From Pipra filicauda (taxonomy: Eukaryota > Chordata > Aves > Passeriformes > Pipridae), in NCBI RefSeq assembly GCF_003945595.2, contig NW_024103441.1, positions 124,001-188,000 of the forward strand: a stretch of DNA of 64,000 bases, in the 5' to 3' direction. Made by a program: the position numbers and the translations under genes. Shown here piece by piece: positions 40,971 through 51,975 of this stretch (within the stretch, counting starts at the first letter, position 1; the number at the start of each line of letters is the position of its first letter). The notes under the pieces are model-generated. The model searched no databases, was not told the origin of the DNA, and saw nothing but the letters and a program-made list of their open reading frames with translations.

Positions 40971-42954
40971 TTTGTCTGCCATCACACCCACAGCTGTGCC
41001 TGGGAGCACAGAGAGGAGACAAAACAAGGAGACATCACAAGGACTCCTGAGCCCTGATCTGCCCTGGGGACTGTGCACTTCTCAGACACAAACCCCACAC
41101 CAGACACGGCCCTTTCCAGGTGAAACCCGTGGGCAACCAGGCAGAGGCTGAGCAACAGCAGGTTGTTAGGTGTGGGTGATGACACTGATGTGCACCCCCC
41201 TGTCCAGGCTGCAGAAGAGGAAGCCAAGCAGCAGATTAGCCAGGGGGCCCCTGGGATCATCTAATGGGGGAAACAGTGATTATTTCTCTGCCTGCTCCTG
41301 CCCTTTCTCTTTAGCCTGTTTACAATCATTTTCTGCTTCTTCTTCTTCAGCTGAACAGCTCTGAAAAAGTACATTAGAGACCAGGATGCTCCGAGCTGGA
41401 GCTGGGGAAATGCTGAGCCCTGAGGGCTCCAACCAGCTTGTTTAATATCTCCAGAAGGGCAGGCAAGACAAGCCGTGGAAAGCAATGGCATTTCAACCTC
41501 CCCGGAGCCTGAGGGGGTTAGAAACACATCAAGCTGTATAATCATAATTATGAAACAAAGCTCCTCTATTCAGACTGAAAGAGACAGGCAGGAGGACCTT
41601 TGAACAAGGATTTTGTTGGGCTTTAGATGAGGATAAATGACTCTGGGCAGGGCTGAGCGTAATGAGGAGCAATTCATCATCATCCTGTAACGCTGGAGTG
41701 GGAACCCTCCGCGAGCTGTCGTCTCCAGCCTGATCCCTGATCTTCCCCCACACGCAGACACGCTCCACAACCTCCTCCAGGGTGTCATTTCTGCAAACAC
41801 AGCGAGCACAGCTGCAAAATGAGGCAGCTTTGGGGAAGGCACTGTGCTCTGCAGCCACCCTGGCGTGCCCAAGGCAACCCAACGGGGTGCTCAGGAGTCA
41901 GGGGGTCCTGGGGCACTGCAGTCCTTGGACACACTGGGCATTGTGCCTCTGACAAAGGGGACAGCAGGGGCAATCATGAGGGACTTAATCCCAAAAACCA
42001 ATATTCAAGGACTTTGCTAATTACCCAGTCAGTGGCAATGTACTGAGAGTTAAAGAGCTTGCCAAACACACTATTCCTTCTTTTTCCATCTAGGGTTTTA
42101 GGAATAAAAGATTGTTACCCTAAATCACAGTGAGCAGATGCCAATGTAGAAAACCCCAGCTGAGCAGCCCAGGGAACAAATCCAGCCAAGGTCCTCATCT
42201 GCCAAGCATGAATTGATATACACACACTTCACTTGCTCATTTGAGCTGACATTTGAAGAGTGTGACAGTCATAAGGACCGCACTAGAAAATTTAATCGGA
42301 ACGATGATAATATAAAGGATTTATGAGGAAAAGCTGGGATACTTCAGCAATGAGCACTCGTTCCCATGTGAGAAGCAGCTGCTGTTGCCGGGCACAAGAG
42401 GAGCAGAGTCCCTGTGATGCCCTCGAGCAGCTCTTCCCCTCCACACCGCAGCCCCTCCCTCAGACTGGACATTGTAACTCTGGCACAAAAAACAGCCCAA
42501 AGCCTGAGCAGGGGCTGTGATGCAGCTATGGAAATGTAGGGGTTTGCCTGCGTGTATTTTCATCCCTTGACTTTGGCGTGGCTTCAGGGCTCAGCCAAAC
42601 CCTGCCCGACCCACACGCCCCGGAGCACGGCTCGACGGAAGGGCAGCATCCACCCTCTCCCAAAGAAAGATGTGACTGGGAACTGCTCGGGGGTCTCCAA
42701 GCACCCCTTCCTCGCACCCAGGCAGCCCCCGACTGCTCCATCCCCGAGGTGCTGTGGCCGGAGGGGCGTTCTTAGGGACCCCCAGCCAGGCCTGGAAGCG
42801 CCGCCGAAACTTTCCTCGGGGCACGGGGAGCGCGGTGGGCAAGCGGGTCGGGGGGTCCTGCCCGTCCCACCCGGCAGGGGAAGGGGCTCCCCCGGCTGCA
42901 CGGGGGGCTCCCCCACGACGGCGGCACAGGCAGAGCCCTCAGGAGTCCCCCCCA

Positions 42955-42986
42955 TCCCACCCCACCCCACCCCACCCCGGCCCCCC
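42955..42986 (-). repeat. (TGGGG)n run just inside the exon 1 donor
   Basis: The plus strand reads CCCCA repeated about five times; the minus (transcribed) strand has consecutive GGGG runs starting within 10 nt of the KCNT1 exon 1 donor. It is a strong candidate G-quadruplex and splicing-enhancer sequence. Confidence 0.8.
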
Positions 42987-42991
42987 GGTAC

Positions 42992-43122
42992 CTGTGTGCG
43001 CTGCCATCGTCGTACACGAAGGAGCGGTTGGTGTAGCACTCGGGGCAGACCGGCCGCCCCTCCGCCGGCCCCGCCGGTTTGTAGATGCCCTGCAGGCTCC
43101 GCTCCTCGCCCGAGAACGGCAT
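42992..43122 (-). CDS. KCNT1: KCNT1 exon 1, long-isoform N-terminus
   Basis: The exon encodes 43 codons plus two bases: it starts MPFSGEERSLQGIYK, contains a CPEC pair of cysteines and ends YTNRSFVYDDGSAH before a split arginine. The human long KCNT1 isoform, as I recall it, has YTNRTFEFDDGQ at the matching end of its first exon, with a diverged beginning. The donor after 42,992 reads AG|GTACCG, phase 2, and joins exon 2 in frame (AG + G). Role: cytosolic N-terminal extension of the sodium-activated potassium channel, upstream of the part shared with KCNT2. The ATG context is weak (C at -3), so the internal start in exon 2 might also be used from this transcript. The exon lies in a CpG island. 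Confidence 0.8.
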
Positions 43123-43460
43123 GGGCGCAGCGGCGCGGGGCCCCGGCGCGGCGAGGCGGGGCAGAGCATGGGAGCCCCGCGCTGCCGGGGGCGCGGGCCG
43201 GGGGCTGCCGGCCGCGGGCAGAGCCTCCGCCGCCGTCCCGGGGCCGCTGCCGGTGCCCCGCGCCCATCACGGCTCGCTCCGCATGCCGGGGCCGGGCGGG
43301 GCGCGGGCGGCAACAGGTGCGGGGCCGGGCGGGGCGGGCCGGGGGCGGCACCGGGCGGGGCCGGGCCCGCCCCACCCTCGGACCCCGCCCCGGCCCCGCG
43401 ACCCCCGCGCCGGGGCGGGAGCCGGTGACCCCCTGACCCGGGGCGCGTCCCTCGTCTCCG
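43010..43460 (-). promoter_or_regulatory. KCNT1: CpG island promoter of KCNT1 exon 1
   Basis: Extreme CpG density with multiple GGGCGGGG boxes covers exon 1 and about 330 bp upstream on the minus strand. No TATA box is seen. It should drive the long KCNT1 transcript leftward. Confidence 0.7.
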
Positions 43461-43500
43461 GCCTCTGCACGACCCCCGGGGGTCTCTGTTTTCTGTATTT

Positions 43501-43737
43501 TCTTTTTCCCCTTTCCTTTTCCTTTCCCCCCTTTCCCTTTCCTCCCTTCCCCTTTCCTTTTCCTCCCTCCCCTTTCTTTTCCCCCCTTTCCTTTTTCTCT
43601 TTTTCCCCTTTCCCCCTTCCCTTTTCCCCCTTTCCTTTTTCTTTACTCTTTTTCCCCTTTCTCCCTTTCCTTTTTCCCTTCCCCCTTTCCTTCCCCCCCT
43701 TCCTTTTTCCCTTTCCCTTTTCCCTCTCCTCCCCTCT
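43501..43737. repeat. 237-nt polypyrimidine/polypurine tract upstream of KCNT1
   Basis: The plus strand is pure C/T for 237 nt with a single purine (A at 43,645), built from irregular CCCTTT and TTTTCC units. A looser pyrimidine-rich tail continues to about 43,838. The complementary polypurine strand is the KCNT1 coding strand, and the tract ends about 380 bp upstream of the KCNT1 exon 1 start codon. Such tracts can form intramolecular triplex DNA and are often length-polymorphic. Confidence 0.95.
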
Positions 43738-43839
43738 GCGTTTTCCTTTCCTCTTTTCCTTTCCTTGATTTTTCTTTTATCTCTATTTCCTTTTCTTCTT
43801 TTTTCTTTTCCCCCCTTTGGTTTTCTTTTCTACTTCCCA

Positions 43840-46800
43840 CACAAATATTTGCGCCTCGGGGTTGTGCCAAACGCAAACAAGCCGGGCCGAGCCGCTGCCT
43901 GCGGGGAATTCCTGCGCCGTGCTGCGCGCCCGGGCCGGGAGCGTTCATCTTCCAGGGGGGCCCTGCTGCAACAACACGGTCCCGCTGGGGAATGGCCCCA
44001 GCCCAGGGACAGCGGGATCCGCCTGGAAACGAGCCGGCCGACTCCAGGAAAGGGTTAAGGGGGTGGATCCAAGGTGCCTTCTCTCCCCTCCAAGTTCAGC
44101 CCCACGTGCCCGGAGTCAGGAGGTGCCACCTGTAACGATGTGGCCAAATACAAAGTGCCCCAAAATTGTGTCCTCCTCTCTCGTGGGCCAGATGTGAGCA
44201 GCTGGAATCCGAGCAGCTCCCACTGCGCACCATCACCCAAAACACCAGAGCCCCCTTCAGTCACACCCAGGGGAGGTGACGCCACTCAGGCCGGAGCTGC
44301 TTCCAGAGCGGTGGTTTCTGTCCATCAGCTCCCCCTGACCCCGGGATACCCCGCCCTGCCCATCCACTGCTCCCGGCAGCCCCGGCCCTTGGATCACACG
44401 GTGCCCGCTCGCTGCCACAGCCCCCGCTGTGCCACAACCCCCCCCCCAGAGGGAAGTGCCCACTCGCAGGCTCTGGGCTTTACAGCTTCTCGCCAGGACC
44501 AGAGACTTTGTTTCTCCCGCAGCACCTCTTCCTCCTCGTCTCTCTCCATATGGGCTCTCCTACACTGGGAGTCATTGGAGAGAAAAGCAATTAATGCTCC
44601 CCGTGCAACCCACCCGCGTGATGCTTCCCGACCCATCAAGCTTTTAAGTGGGAAGGTTATTCTTCATTCACTAATTGCCTCACATTATCTGGTGCAAATC
44701 GTTAACGTGCGGCTCCGGGAGGAGGGGGTGGGTGGCACGGAGCGTATTGACATGCTGGGTGATAACACAGGCGTGGGGGAGGAATTATTTAAAACAGTTA
44801 CGGGGGGTGGGGACGGGGAGAAAAGAGAAAAATGAACGAGAAAGAGCCAGAAGGGAACGTCCCCATCCAAGTGCTGGAGCTTGAGCAATGAAGGGGGGCC
44901 TGGTCCCACCTGCCCCTGGCCTGGAAGGGCACTGGTGCCACCCCAGCCCCTTTGTGGAGCAGGGGGGCTGCACAGGGACAAGCTCTCCCACTTGGTGGGA
45001 TCCTACCTCAGCAAAGAGAGCCTTTGTCCTGGGGACTGCTCCCAGCTCCAGCACGATTCCCTGCACCCCCAAAGCCCAGGGGGAAGTGGGGGAAGGCACA
45101 GCAGCATTCTCAGCAAAGGCACCATTCAGCATTTTGGGGGCACAGCTCTGGCTGAGCTGGTCCTCTCTGCCCCCACCTGCAGTGCTTCCCAAATGCCATC
45201 GATGCTACAAATCCTTTCCCAAAGAGGGAAATTAAGTCACCCTATTAACACAAAATACAATTAGCCAGGATTTCACATACCTACTACAGGACCATCCCTC
45301 CTCCTCTCGACTCCCCCAGTCCCCACAGCTCTGCTGGGGAGCCCCTTCAGCATCCTCACATTCCCACCACACCCCAGAGCAGGAGAGCACAGATCCCCAG
45401 GGGCCGTGTCCCGCCTGGGCAGGGAATGAGCAGCACCAGGGAACGGGCACATCCAGGGATGCCAAGTGCCATTTGCAGGGCCATGTGAACGCACGAGTTC
45501 TCCAGAGCAGAGCCAGGCTGGGGGAGCAGCACAGGGGAGGCTCCTGGGAAAGGCAACCCCCCAGTGTGAGACCCCCCAGGGATGAGTGCAGGGAAACGCC
45601 CGCCCGGCTGCTCCGGCAGATCACTGCTCGAGGAGGGGCTGTCACAGGGCAGGGAGACTCAACTCTGCTGTTTCTGTGTCTGGGAGAGCAATAAATAAAT
45701 CTGTGGGTGGCAAAAATGGGATGAGTCAGAGACAGGAGAGAGAGAAAGTCATCTTCTGCACAGCACATTACCCGAGCCCAGCTCACCGTGTGCTCCAGGG
45801 ACTCGTTAGTGAGAGTGCCCTTGTCCTGTTGAGCTCCCTGGTAACCTCGAGCACCCTGCCAGAGGGTGATGGGGAACAGTGGGAGCCTTGGCCATGGCTG
45901 GGAGGGCTGCAGCCCCCTCCCCAGCCCTGGAGCACCAGTGGGAGCACAGCTGGATCCATCCAGCACCTCAGGACCTGGAGAGGACAGGCTGGGGCATCAC
46001 TCGAGCCCCAGCACTTGCCTCCAGCTCCTGTTTCCCTCCATGACCTCAGGCAGCTTTGCCTTTTTGGTTGCATCACACAGACACATGTGGACCCCTCACC
46101 AGCCCCAGGGTGAGGAGGGCCCCAGGAGAGATGGCTCAGCTGCTGCCCAGCACCACGGCAGCCACAGAGGGGCCGGGGAGTCGGGAACAGCGACACAGGA
46201 TCTGCTCCCAGCTGTAAATACTGTCGGAGCGTGGACTGGCTGTAATCAAACCCCGGCGCTGCTGTGGATGTCGTGCCTGTCAAAGGAATTTCATGGGAAT
46301 CTCGACTTGCCAGGCACAAATCCAGCCTGAGCCTGGCTCCAGGGAATGAAAGGGCAAAGCACCCTCACAGCACACTGTGAGAATGAGTAACAACAGGGGG
46401 GCTGCTGGGCCACTGCAAAATAAACAACTTCTCTCTCCAGTTGACATCTTGGTGGGGAGAACCCGCTCAGCCCAAGAGCTGGAGCCCTGTGGCCTCACAG
46501 CTCCACGTTTTTCACAAGTTTATGCCCTCTCCACTCACAGCTCATGTTCAACTCAGCATCTCCAAGGCTGAAGCAGACCTTTCAGACACATGGGGGGCTG
46601 TGGCTGTGGCTATCCAGGAACACAGAGGTAGGTAGCTGTCAAAGCTGTCATTGATCTCAAGAAGTAATAATCAAACATACCATACAAAAACATACAGCTC
46701 TGGAACTCCGAGACTGATGTATGCAAAGAAAAAAAAAGTAATGCGGGGAACCTGGCTATAAAAACATTGTTTTAGTGTCATTGAGTGAGCCATTAAATCA

Positions 46801-49800
46801 GAGGCAAAGACTCCTTCATCTGCACACCAGGAGCTGTTTGTCTGGTGTGTCAGTGCTCAGGTTCCTTCGCTTGGCTTTCAGGTGTCTACTTATATTTAAC
46901 ACCCAAAGGGACATTAAATATCAAAAACAAGTGAAACACACTCTGTGGAACTCTTACAAAGCCTCCTCTTCCATCATCCCCCAAACCCCATGGAGAACGT
47001 AAGGTGAAGAACTGCCTGCAAGAGCTGAATCATCTCTTGGAGCACAAACATTGCCATTAGGTGACTAAGACCGAAACAACCATCTCTGCTTCTTGCAACT
47101 GATGCTGTTATTAAACACCAGACAAGTCCCTTCGCAGCCCCTCGTGCTCTCAGGTCTGTGTGAAACCCTGCAAAAGGCAGGTTGGAATAGTGGGGACCCT
47201 GTGGAGACCTGGGAGTGCTTTGTGTTCCCAGAGCATCCCCTCTGGGGACTGGTGGGATGACACTGGTCGGCTCTGAGCCTTAAAATAAGACAAGTGTCTC
47301 CATGAGGGCACAGGGAATGCCTTGTGGAAAGGGATGTTTGTGCCAGAAAAGCTGCCTGCCTACAGGGGGGTTCTGACCTGTCTCTGGAGCAAGGAAGTGT
47401 TGAGTGAAAATTTGAAAACCTGCCTGTAGGAATCAACCCCTCTTTTGGGAAGAGCCTGAGAACTGGGGGAACCAGGGAGTGTCCACCCTGCAGGGAAAGA
47501 CAGGGCACAGCACAGAACAACCACACAGACATCTAAGGCAGGTTGAGCTCAAGTTTTTATATCTGAACAAATTTATATTGAGAAAAAAACAGTTTTCACT
47601 GGATTTTCCCCATAAATTCCATCCATCCACCCTCTCCTGCACCATCTCCTGAGAACGGTGCGTCATCCGAAGCCTTCACATTCCCACGAAGCAGAGTCAA
47701 GCAGAACTGAAACCAGCCAGGCTCTGCTCCCCCTTCCAAATGTTCCCAGCATTGGGAGGGAAGCCAGGAGATGTTTTAGGAAGCTGTGGGTTCGGCTGCT
47801 CCTCTCAGCACGTTGCCCACCCTGCCTGCCCCGGGCACCTCCTGCTCCACAGCATCTCCCACTGCCCTCTCCTGGCACTTCTGCTCTGATCCTTGGATAT
47901 GGCAGGAGTTCAGGGCCCCTCCTCTCAAAAAAAAAAAAAACCCAAACCCAAACCATCCTTTAATCTGAACACTCATAGCTTTAGGGTAGGTCAGGTTGTC
48001 TACAGAGTTACTGGTACATCCCTGCTCCTGTAATGAGGTTGGTTTGGACATAAAATTCAAGGACAACGTGAAAACATCTCACATAAAGCAAATTATAGCC
48101 CTGTGGCTCAGGAAAACCTGCTTTTTCCTGGATGTTTCCCTAATTTACACCCACGGGATTGTGCAGGGTTTCAGTGCAGCTGTATGAACAGCATTCCTAC
48201 CCCCACTGACCTGACTTCAGCCACTCCGGGGTCCTGAATTCCCTCTTCTTCAGGAAACTCTCGGCTCTCCCTGGGAGTGAGGATTTCCCTGAACGAGCTT
48301 CACTTTACCCATCTGAAAAGTGAGACAAGGTCACACGTGAGCTGCTGTGGGTTGCATTTCCCTGAATCCTGGGTTTAAAGGTGATGGAGGGATGACCCCC
48401 AGGCAGACTCCCTGGAACTCCCAGATCAGTTACTTTACCCTTCAGGAGTCTTCTCCTTGCTGTTCCTCAGCTTTCTCCCAGTGGGACTCAGCCAGGCTCT
48501 GTGGATAAACAAAATCCCACATCTGAGAGCTGCCTGTGCTGTGGTTGGGGAGTGTTAATCTTATAGATGTGGTATCAGAGTTCCTGCTGCCACCACAAAG
48601 CAGAGCTGAAGAAACGACTTGAGCAGTGCTGCAAGCACCATGCTGGGCCTAATTGCAACAGGGATGATGCACATATGGGGTTTATAATTATTATTTTATC
48701 ATTATTCTAAGGACACACAATTTTTAATATAAGGGGTTTCATACACTAGTATTTATTTGCTCATTAAATGGTTTAGCTGGAGACAGAACATCTTCAGAGG
48801 ACTTTTTTTTTTTCCCCAGGATGGGCATCTGGGGTGGCAGTGCTGTATTATTGTTCATGAAAGGTATTTCCTTATTGGCTTCTTCCTTCAGAGCACACGC
48901 TGAACTGACACTTCCCGTGCTGACAGCTCAGCTCCCCAGGCTTCAAAGCACAACCTCTGGGAGGATTGCAGAGTGTGAGGCTGCTCCAGATGAAGCTGCA
49001 GCCCAGCTGACACACAAGCTCTGGGAAAGGAGTTTTCCCTCTTTTTGGAAAGCCTAAAGCACAGTGGGATGTGTTTGGGGGTCTTTCAGAGGGGCAGGAT
49101 GCACTTCCGAGCTGTGACCACATTTTGAGGAGCTGGTTTCTTCTGTAGTTCCTTTGCTCCCTGTGTTTTCCCAACACAGCTGGGAGAGCTGAGGGGCTCA
49201 GCCAGAGCTGGGGGATTAACCCCGGACACCCCAAGCCAGAAATCAAAGCTCTGCTCCATCTCCCTGGGTCATTTGGCTGATCCAGGCTCCCCTAGGGATG
49301 CTTCAGGGAGGTTTGGAATGGTCAGAGCTAAGCCAAACCACAGCAACACTGTGTTCTCCTTGCTCCCTTTCACCCAAGGATGCAGGAACAGAAACACACC
49401 CTGACCTGTGAGAAATCTTTCCAAAATCAAAAAGCAATTATGATCTCTTTGCTCCCACATGGAGACTGGAGTTCCCAGTTGTGCTGATGAGGACTGACAC
49501 CTCCCACCTCAGTTCCCCATCAAACAGCACCGTTGCCACCATCCCCTGGGGACCCACAAGCCCCTCTCCCCTCAGAGCTCTGCAGGCTCCACAGACCCTC
49601 TGCCAAACCCAACTCTCCCCCCTGCTGACACCTCCATCCTGTTTGTGGTGTCTTTGGCACTTCCCCCTCCAGCACTTCCAGTCCCCTGCAGCTCCCCAGC
49701 CCAGTCAGCTCCAGCACAGCCCAGGCCTGAGCCAACAGTAACACATGGAAGCTCCTGGAAACTCCGGCACAGCCGAAGGCAGGAGCCTGTCCAGGGAACA

Positions 49801-50313
49801 GCCTGGCCCAGCAGCACCCACAGCCTCGGGGTGTCCCCCACAGCCCCCACTAAGGCAAACCCAAGCAAGTTCACACCCCAAACCTCCAGCTCAGGGGGTG
49901 CAGAGTGCTCAGGGCAGGGGTCTCCTGCCAAGGACTGGGGAACCACCACGAAATGGCACAGCTGTAAAACACAACCCCAAACTCCAGCAGCAAATGGCAG
50001 ATCAAGAACAGCTTCCCAGCAGTACCAGGGACCCTTCTACCAAATGAGCCCCGGCAGTGCCTTCACTTATTGCTGAGACCCCACCCCAAGCGTCAGAAAT
50101 TAATAAAGGGCAAGGCCAGGGGTTTGTTCCCTTTGTTTTATGCAGCTGCAACACGATCATCCCCTGGGATCATCTTTCCTCCTCCCAGACAGGTGAGGGG
50201 AAGCCACAGCCTCCAGGTACGGGGCAGTAACTGGATCCTGCAGACCCAGATACAGCCACTGCCAGGCAGGAACTGCCCACACAGCCCCTGCTGCAGGCAC
50301 AGCTCCCACCACC
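43840..50313. other. Intergenic space between divergent KCNT1 and B3GALT9
   Basis: About 6.5 kb lie between the KCNT1 tract and the first coding exon of B3GALT9. I find no exon of a known family and no RNA gene. Noncoding 5' exons and the promoter of B3GALT9 are probably within the last kilobase but cannot be placed. Open frames here (up to about 250 codons) lack family motifs. Confidence 0.6.
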
Positions 50314-51975
50314 ATGCAGGTAAGTGCTTCAGCCTCCTACAGCTTTCATGGAATGGTTTGGGTTGGAAGGGACCCTAAAAATTATCTTGTTCCACCCCCT
50401 GCCATGGGCAGGAACACCTTCCACCAGCCCAGGTTGCTCCAAGCCCCATTCACCCTGGATTCTTACCCTGCCAGCTTCCACAGGGCAGTGTGAGGCCATA
50501 GGAGAGTTCTCCTTCAGGGACACACATTACCATGACAGGTCTTCTATAGCACCTCAGGCCTTCAGCAACAGGCTAAAAATAGTCAGCAAATACTAATAGC
50601 AAGTTATTCCCTACTATTGCCACACATGGATGCACAAAACTTCTAAATTACAACATGGTAATGTCCTTCCCAGCTTGGGATGTCGCTGTGCCACGTGAAG
50701 GATGTTCCTGTAGATTCCTTCAGTTTCTAGGAGAAAAAGAGCTTCAAATTAATAAATGCAAAGACCACGGTCTAAAAGTTGTGATTGCTTTGCACAAATA
50801 TATTTTAAAATGAGGGAAAGCCTTTTTTGTTTGAGTGGCAGGAGAACTGAGTGTCCATGTCTTCCCTTCCCCAGCCGACACTGTGCAGGCTCCGGACTCA
50901 CCAGTGGTGCTTCATCCTCTTTAATGTCCTGCTTTTCCACGTGCTGCTCTTCGGGGCGGATTTACTGGAGGAATATTTCCTGCACTCCTTTCCTCTGTCC
51001 TACACCGATGCAAAGACTCTGGAGATCAGGGAGAGGGCCAGGAAGCTGGACATGGATCCCCTGAAGGCCAACCTCTCTCACACTGTCAGCAGTGCAGTGA
51101 CATGCTCGGACCAAGAGGTGTTTTTGCTCATCCTTGTCCACAGCAGCCCAGAAAACAGGACAAGGCGCGACACGATCAGGCAGACGTGGGGCAACGTGAC
51201 GGACACCAGAGGTTACACCGTCCTCACTCTGTTTGCTGTAGGAAAGGCAGCTCCAGAAAGCACCCAGCTGGAGATCAGTGAAGAGGCTCACAAGCACAGG
51301 GACATTATTGAAGGTGCTTTCATCGATTCCCCGCAGACACAGACACAGAAGATGCTGCTGAGCGTGGAGTGGGCGGTGACTTTCTGTCCCCGGGCGAGAT
51401 TTATCCTCGAAGCAGACGAGGACGTGTTTGTGGGTGTTCCAAGCCTGGCTGGGTACCTGCTGAGCTTAACACAACTAGAGGACATCTACCTTGGGAGGGT
51501 CGTTCATCAGGGAGTGCCTGACAGGGACCCCCAAAGCCCTGCCTTCGTTCCCACCCATCAGTATCCCGAGGAGTTTTACCCGGATTTCTGCCACGGCAGC
51601 GCCTTCGTCATATCCCAGGACGTCGCCCGCAAGGTTTACGTGGCTGCCAAGGAGGTGCCACTGTCAGTGCCCCCAGATATTTTTGTGGGAATCTGTGCTA
51701 AGAAAGCTGGGATCACTCCCATGCACAGCTCCCGCTTTTCCGGGGGGAAGCACATCAGCTACAATCGATGCTGCTATAAATTCATCTTCACCTCTTCCAA
51801 CGTGAAGGAGGACGAGCTATTTAAAGCCTGGGAGGAAACAAGCAGTGGGGAAGATTGTTCCTTGCTGGAAACCTACTACAGCCTGGTGTCCTGCAGGGTT
51901 CTGACCTACATTGACAAGTTCAAGCAGTTCAACTTGGATAGAATAAAAAATGAGGTTCTTCATTTTGTCAATTAA
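50314..51975 (+). CDS. B3GALT9: Beta-1,3-galactosyltransferase 9 (GT31 family), coding exons 50314-50319 and 50875-51975
   Basis: Predicted Golgi type II membrane enzyme of family GT31, transferring a sugar from a UDP donor in beta-1,3 linkage; the acceptor is not established. The first coding exon is ATG CAG, then donor GTAAGT; the acceptor TTCCCCAG ends at 50,874 and the second exon runs to TAA. This gives 368 residues starting MQPTLCRLRTHQWCF; I recall human B3GALT9 starting MQVTFCRLRTHQWCF at about 369. Visible: a membrane anchor at residues 13-30; N-glycosylation sequons at N68, N96 and N109; RRDTIRQTWGN at 99-109; the metal-binding DxD as DED at 183-185; LEDIYLGRV at 203-211; YPDFCHGSAFVISQ at 237-250; and PPDIFVGIC at 268-276, where most GT31 enzymes have ED. 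The ATG context CCACCATGC is near-optimal. A start at 50,857 would lie inside the acceptor tract and lacks the conserved MQ. Confidence 0.93.
50346..50459 (-). mobile_element. CR1 LINE 3' end in B3GALT9 intron, minus orientation
   Basis: The plus strand reads the reverse complement of the CR1 3' terminus: TCATGGAATGGTTTGGGTTG, GGAAGGGACC, CCCCCTGCCATGGGCAGGAA, ACACCTTCCACCAGCCCAGG and TTGCTCCAAGCCCCATTC. It starts 26 bp after the donor of the two-codon exon and takes up a fifth of this 555-bp intron. Confidence 0.95.

Larger units (their letters stand above)
29407..42991 (-). other. KCNT1: KCNT1 intron 1
   Basis: This 13.6-kb intron joins exon 1 to exon 2 in the long isoform. It holds an AT/AC microsatellite, CR1 fragments in both orientations and a direct duplication of about 0.2 kb, all listed separately, plus a GC-rich patch near 40,260-40,400. 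No other exon of a known family was recognised on either strand. Confidence 0.7.

Noticed and set aside
42552..43768. Long plus- and minus-strand frames of 220-300 codons around 43 kb
   Set aside because: They overlap KCNT1 exon 1 in other frames, are made of Arg/Gly/Pro from GC-rich DNA or Phe/Pro from the pyrimidine tract, and lack splice or family support.
44074..44835. Plus-strand frame of 253 codons between KCNT1 and B3GALT9
   Set aside because: No domain, no initiation context or splice signals worth citing; proline/serine-rich composition only.
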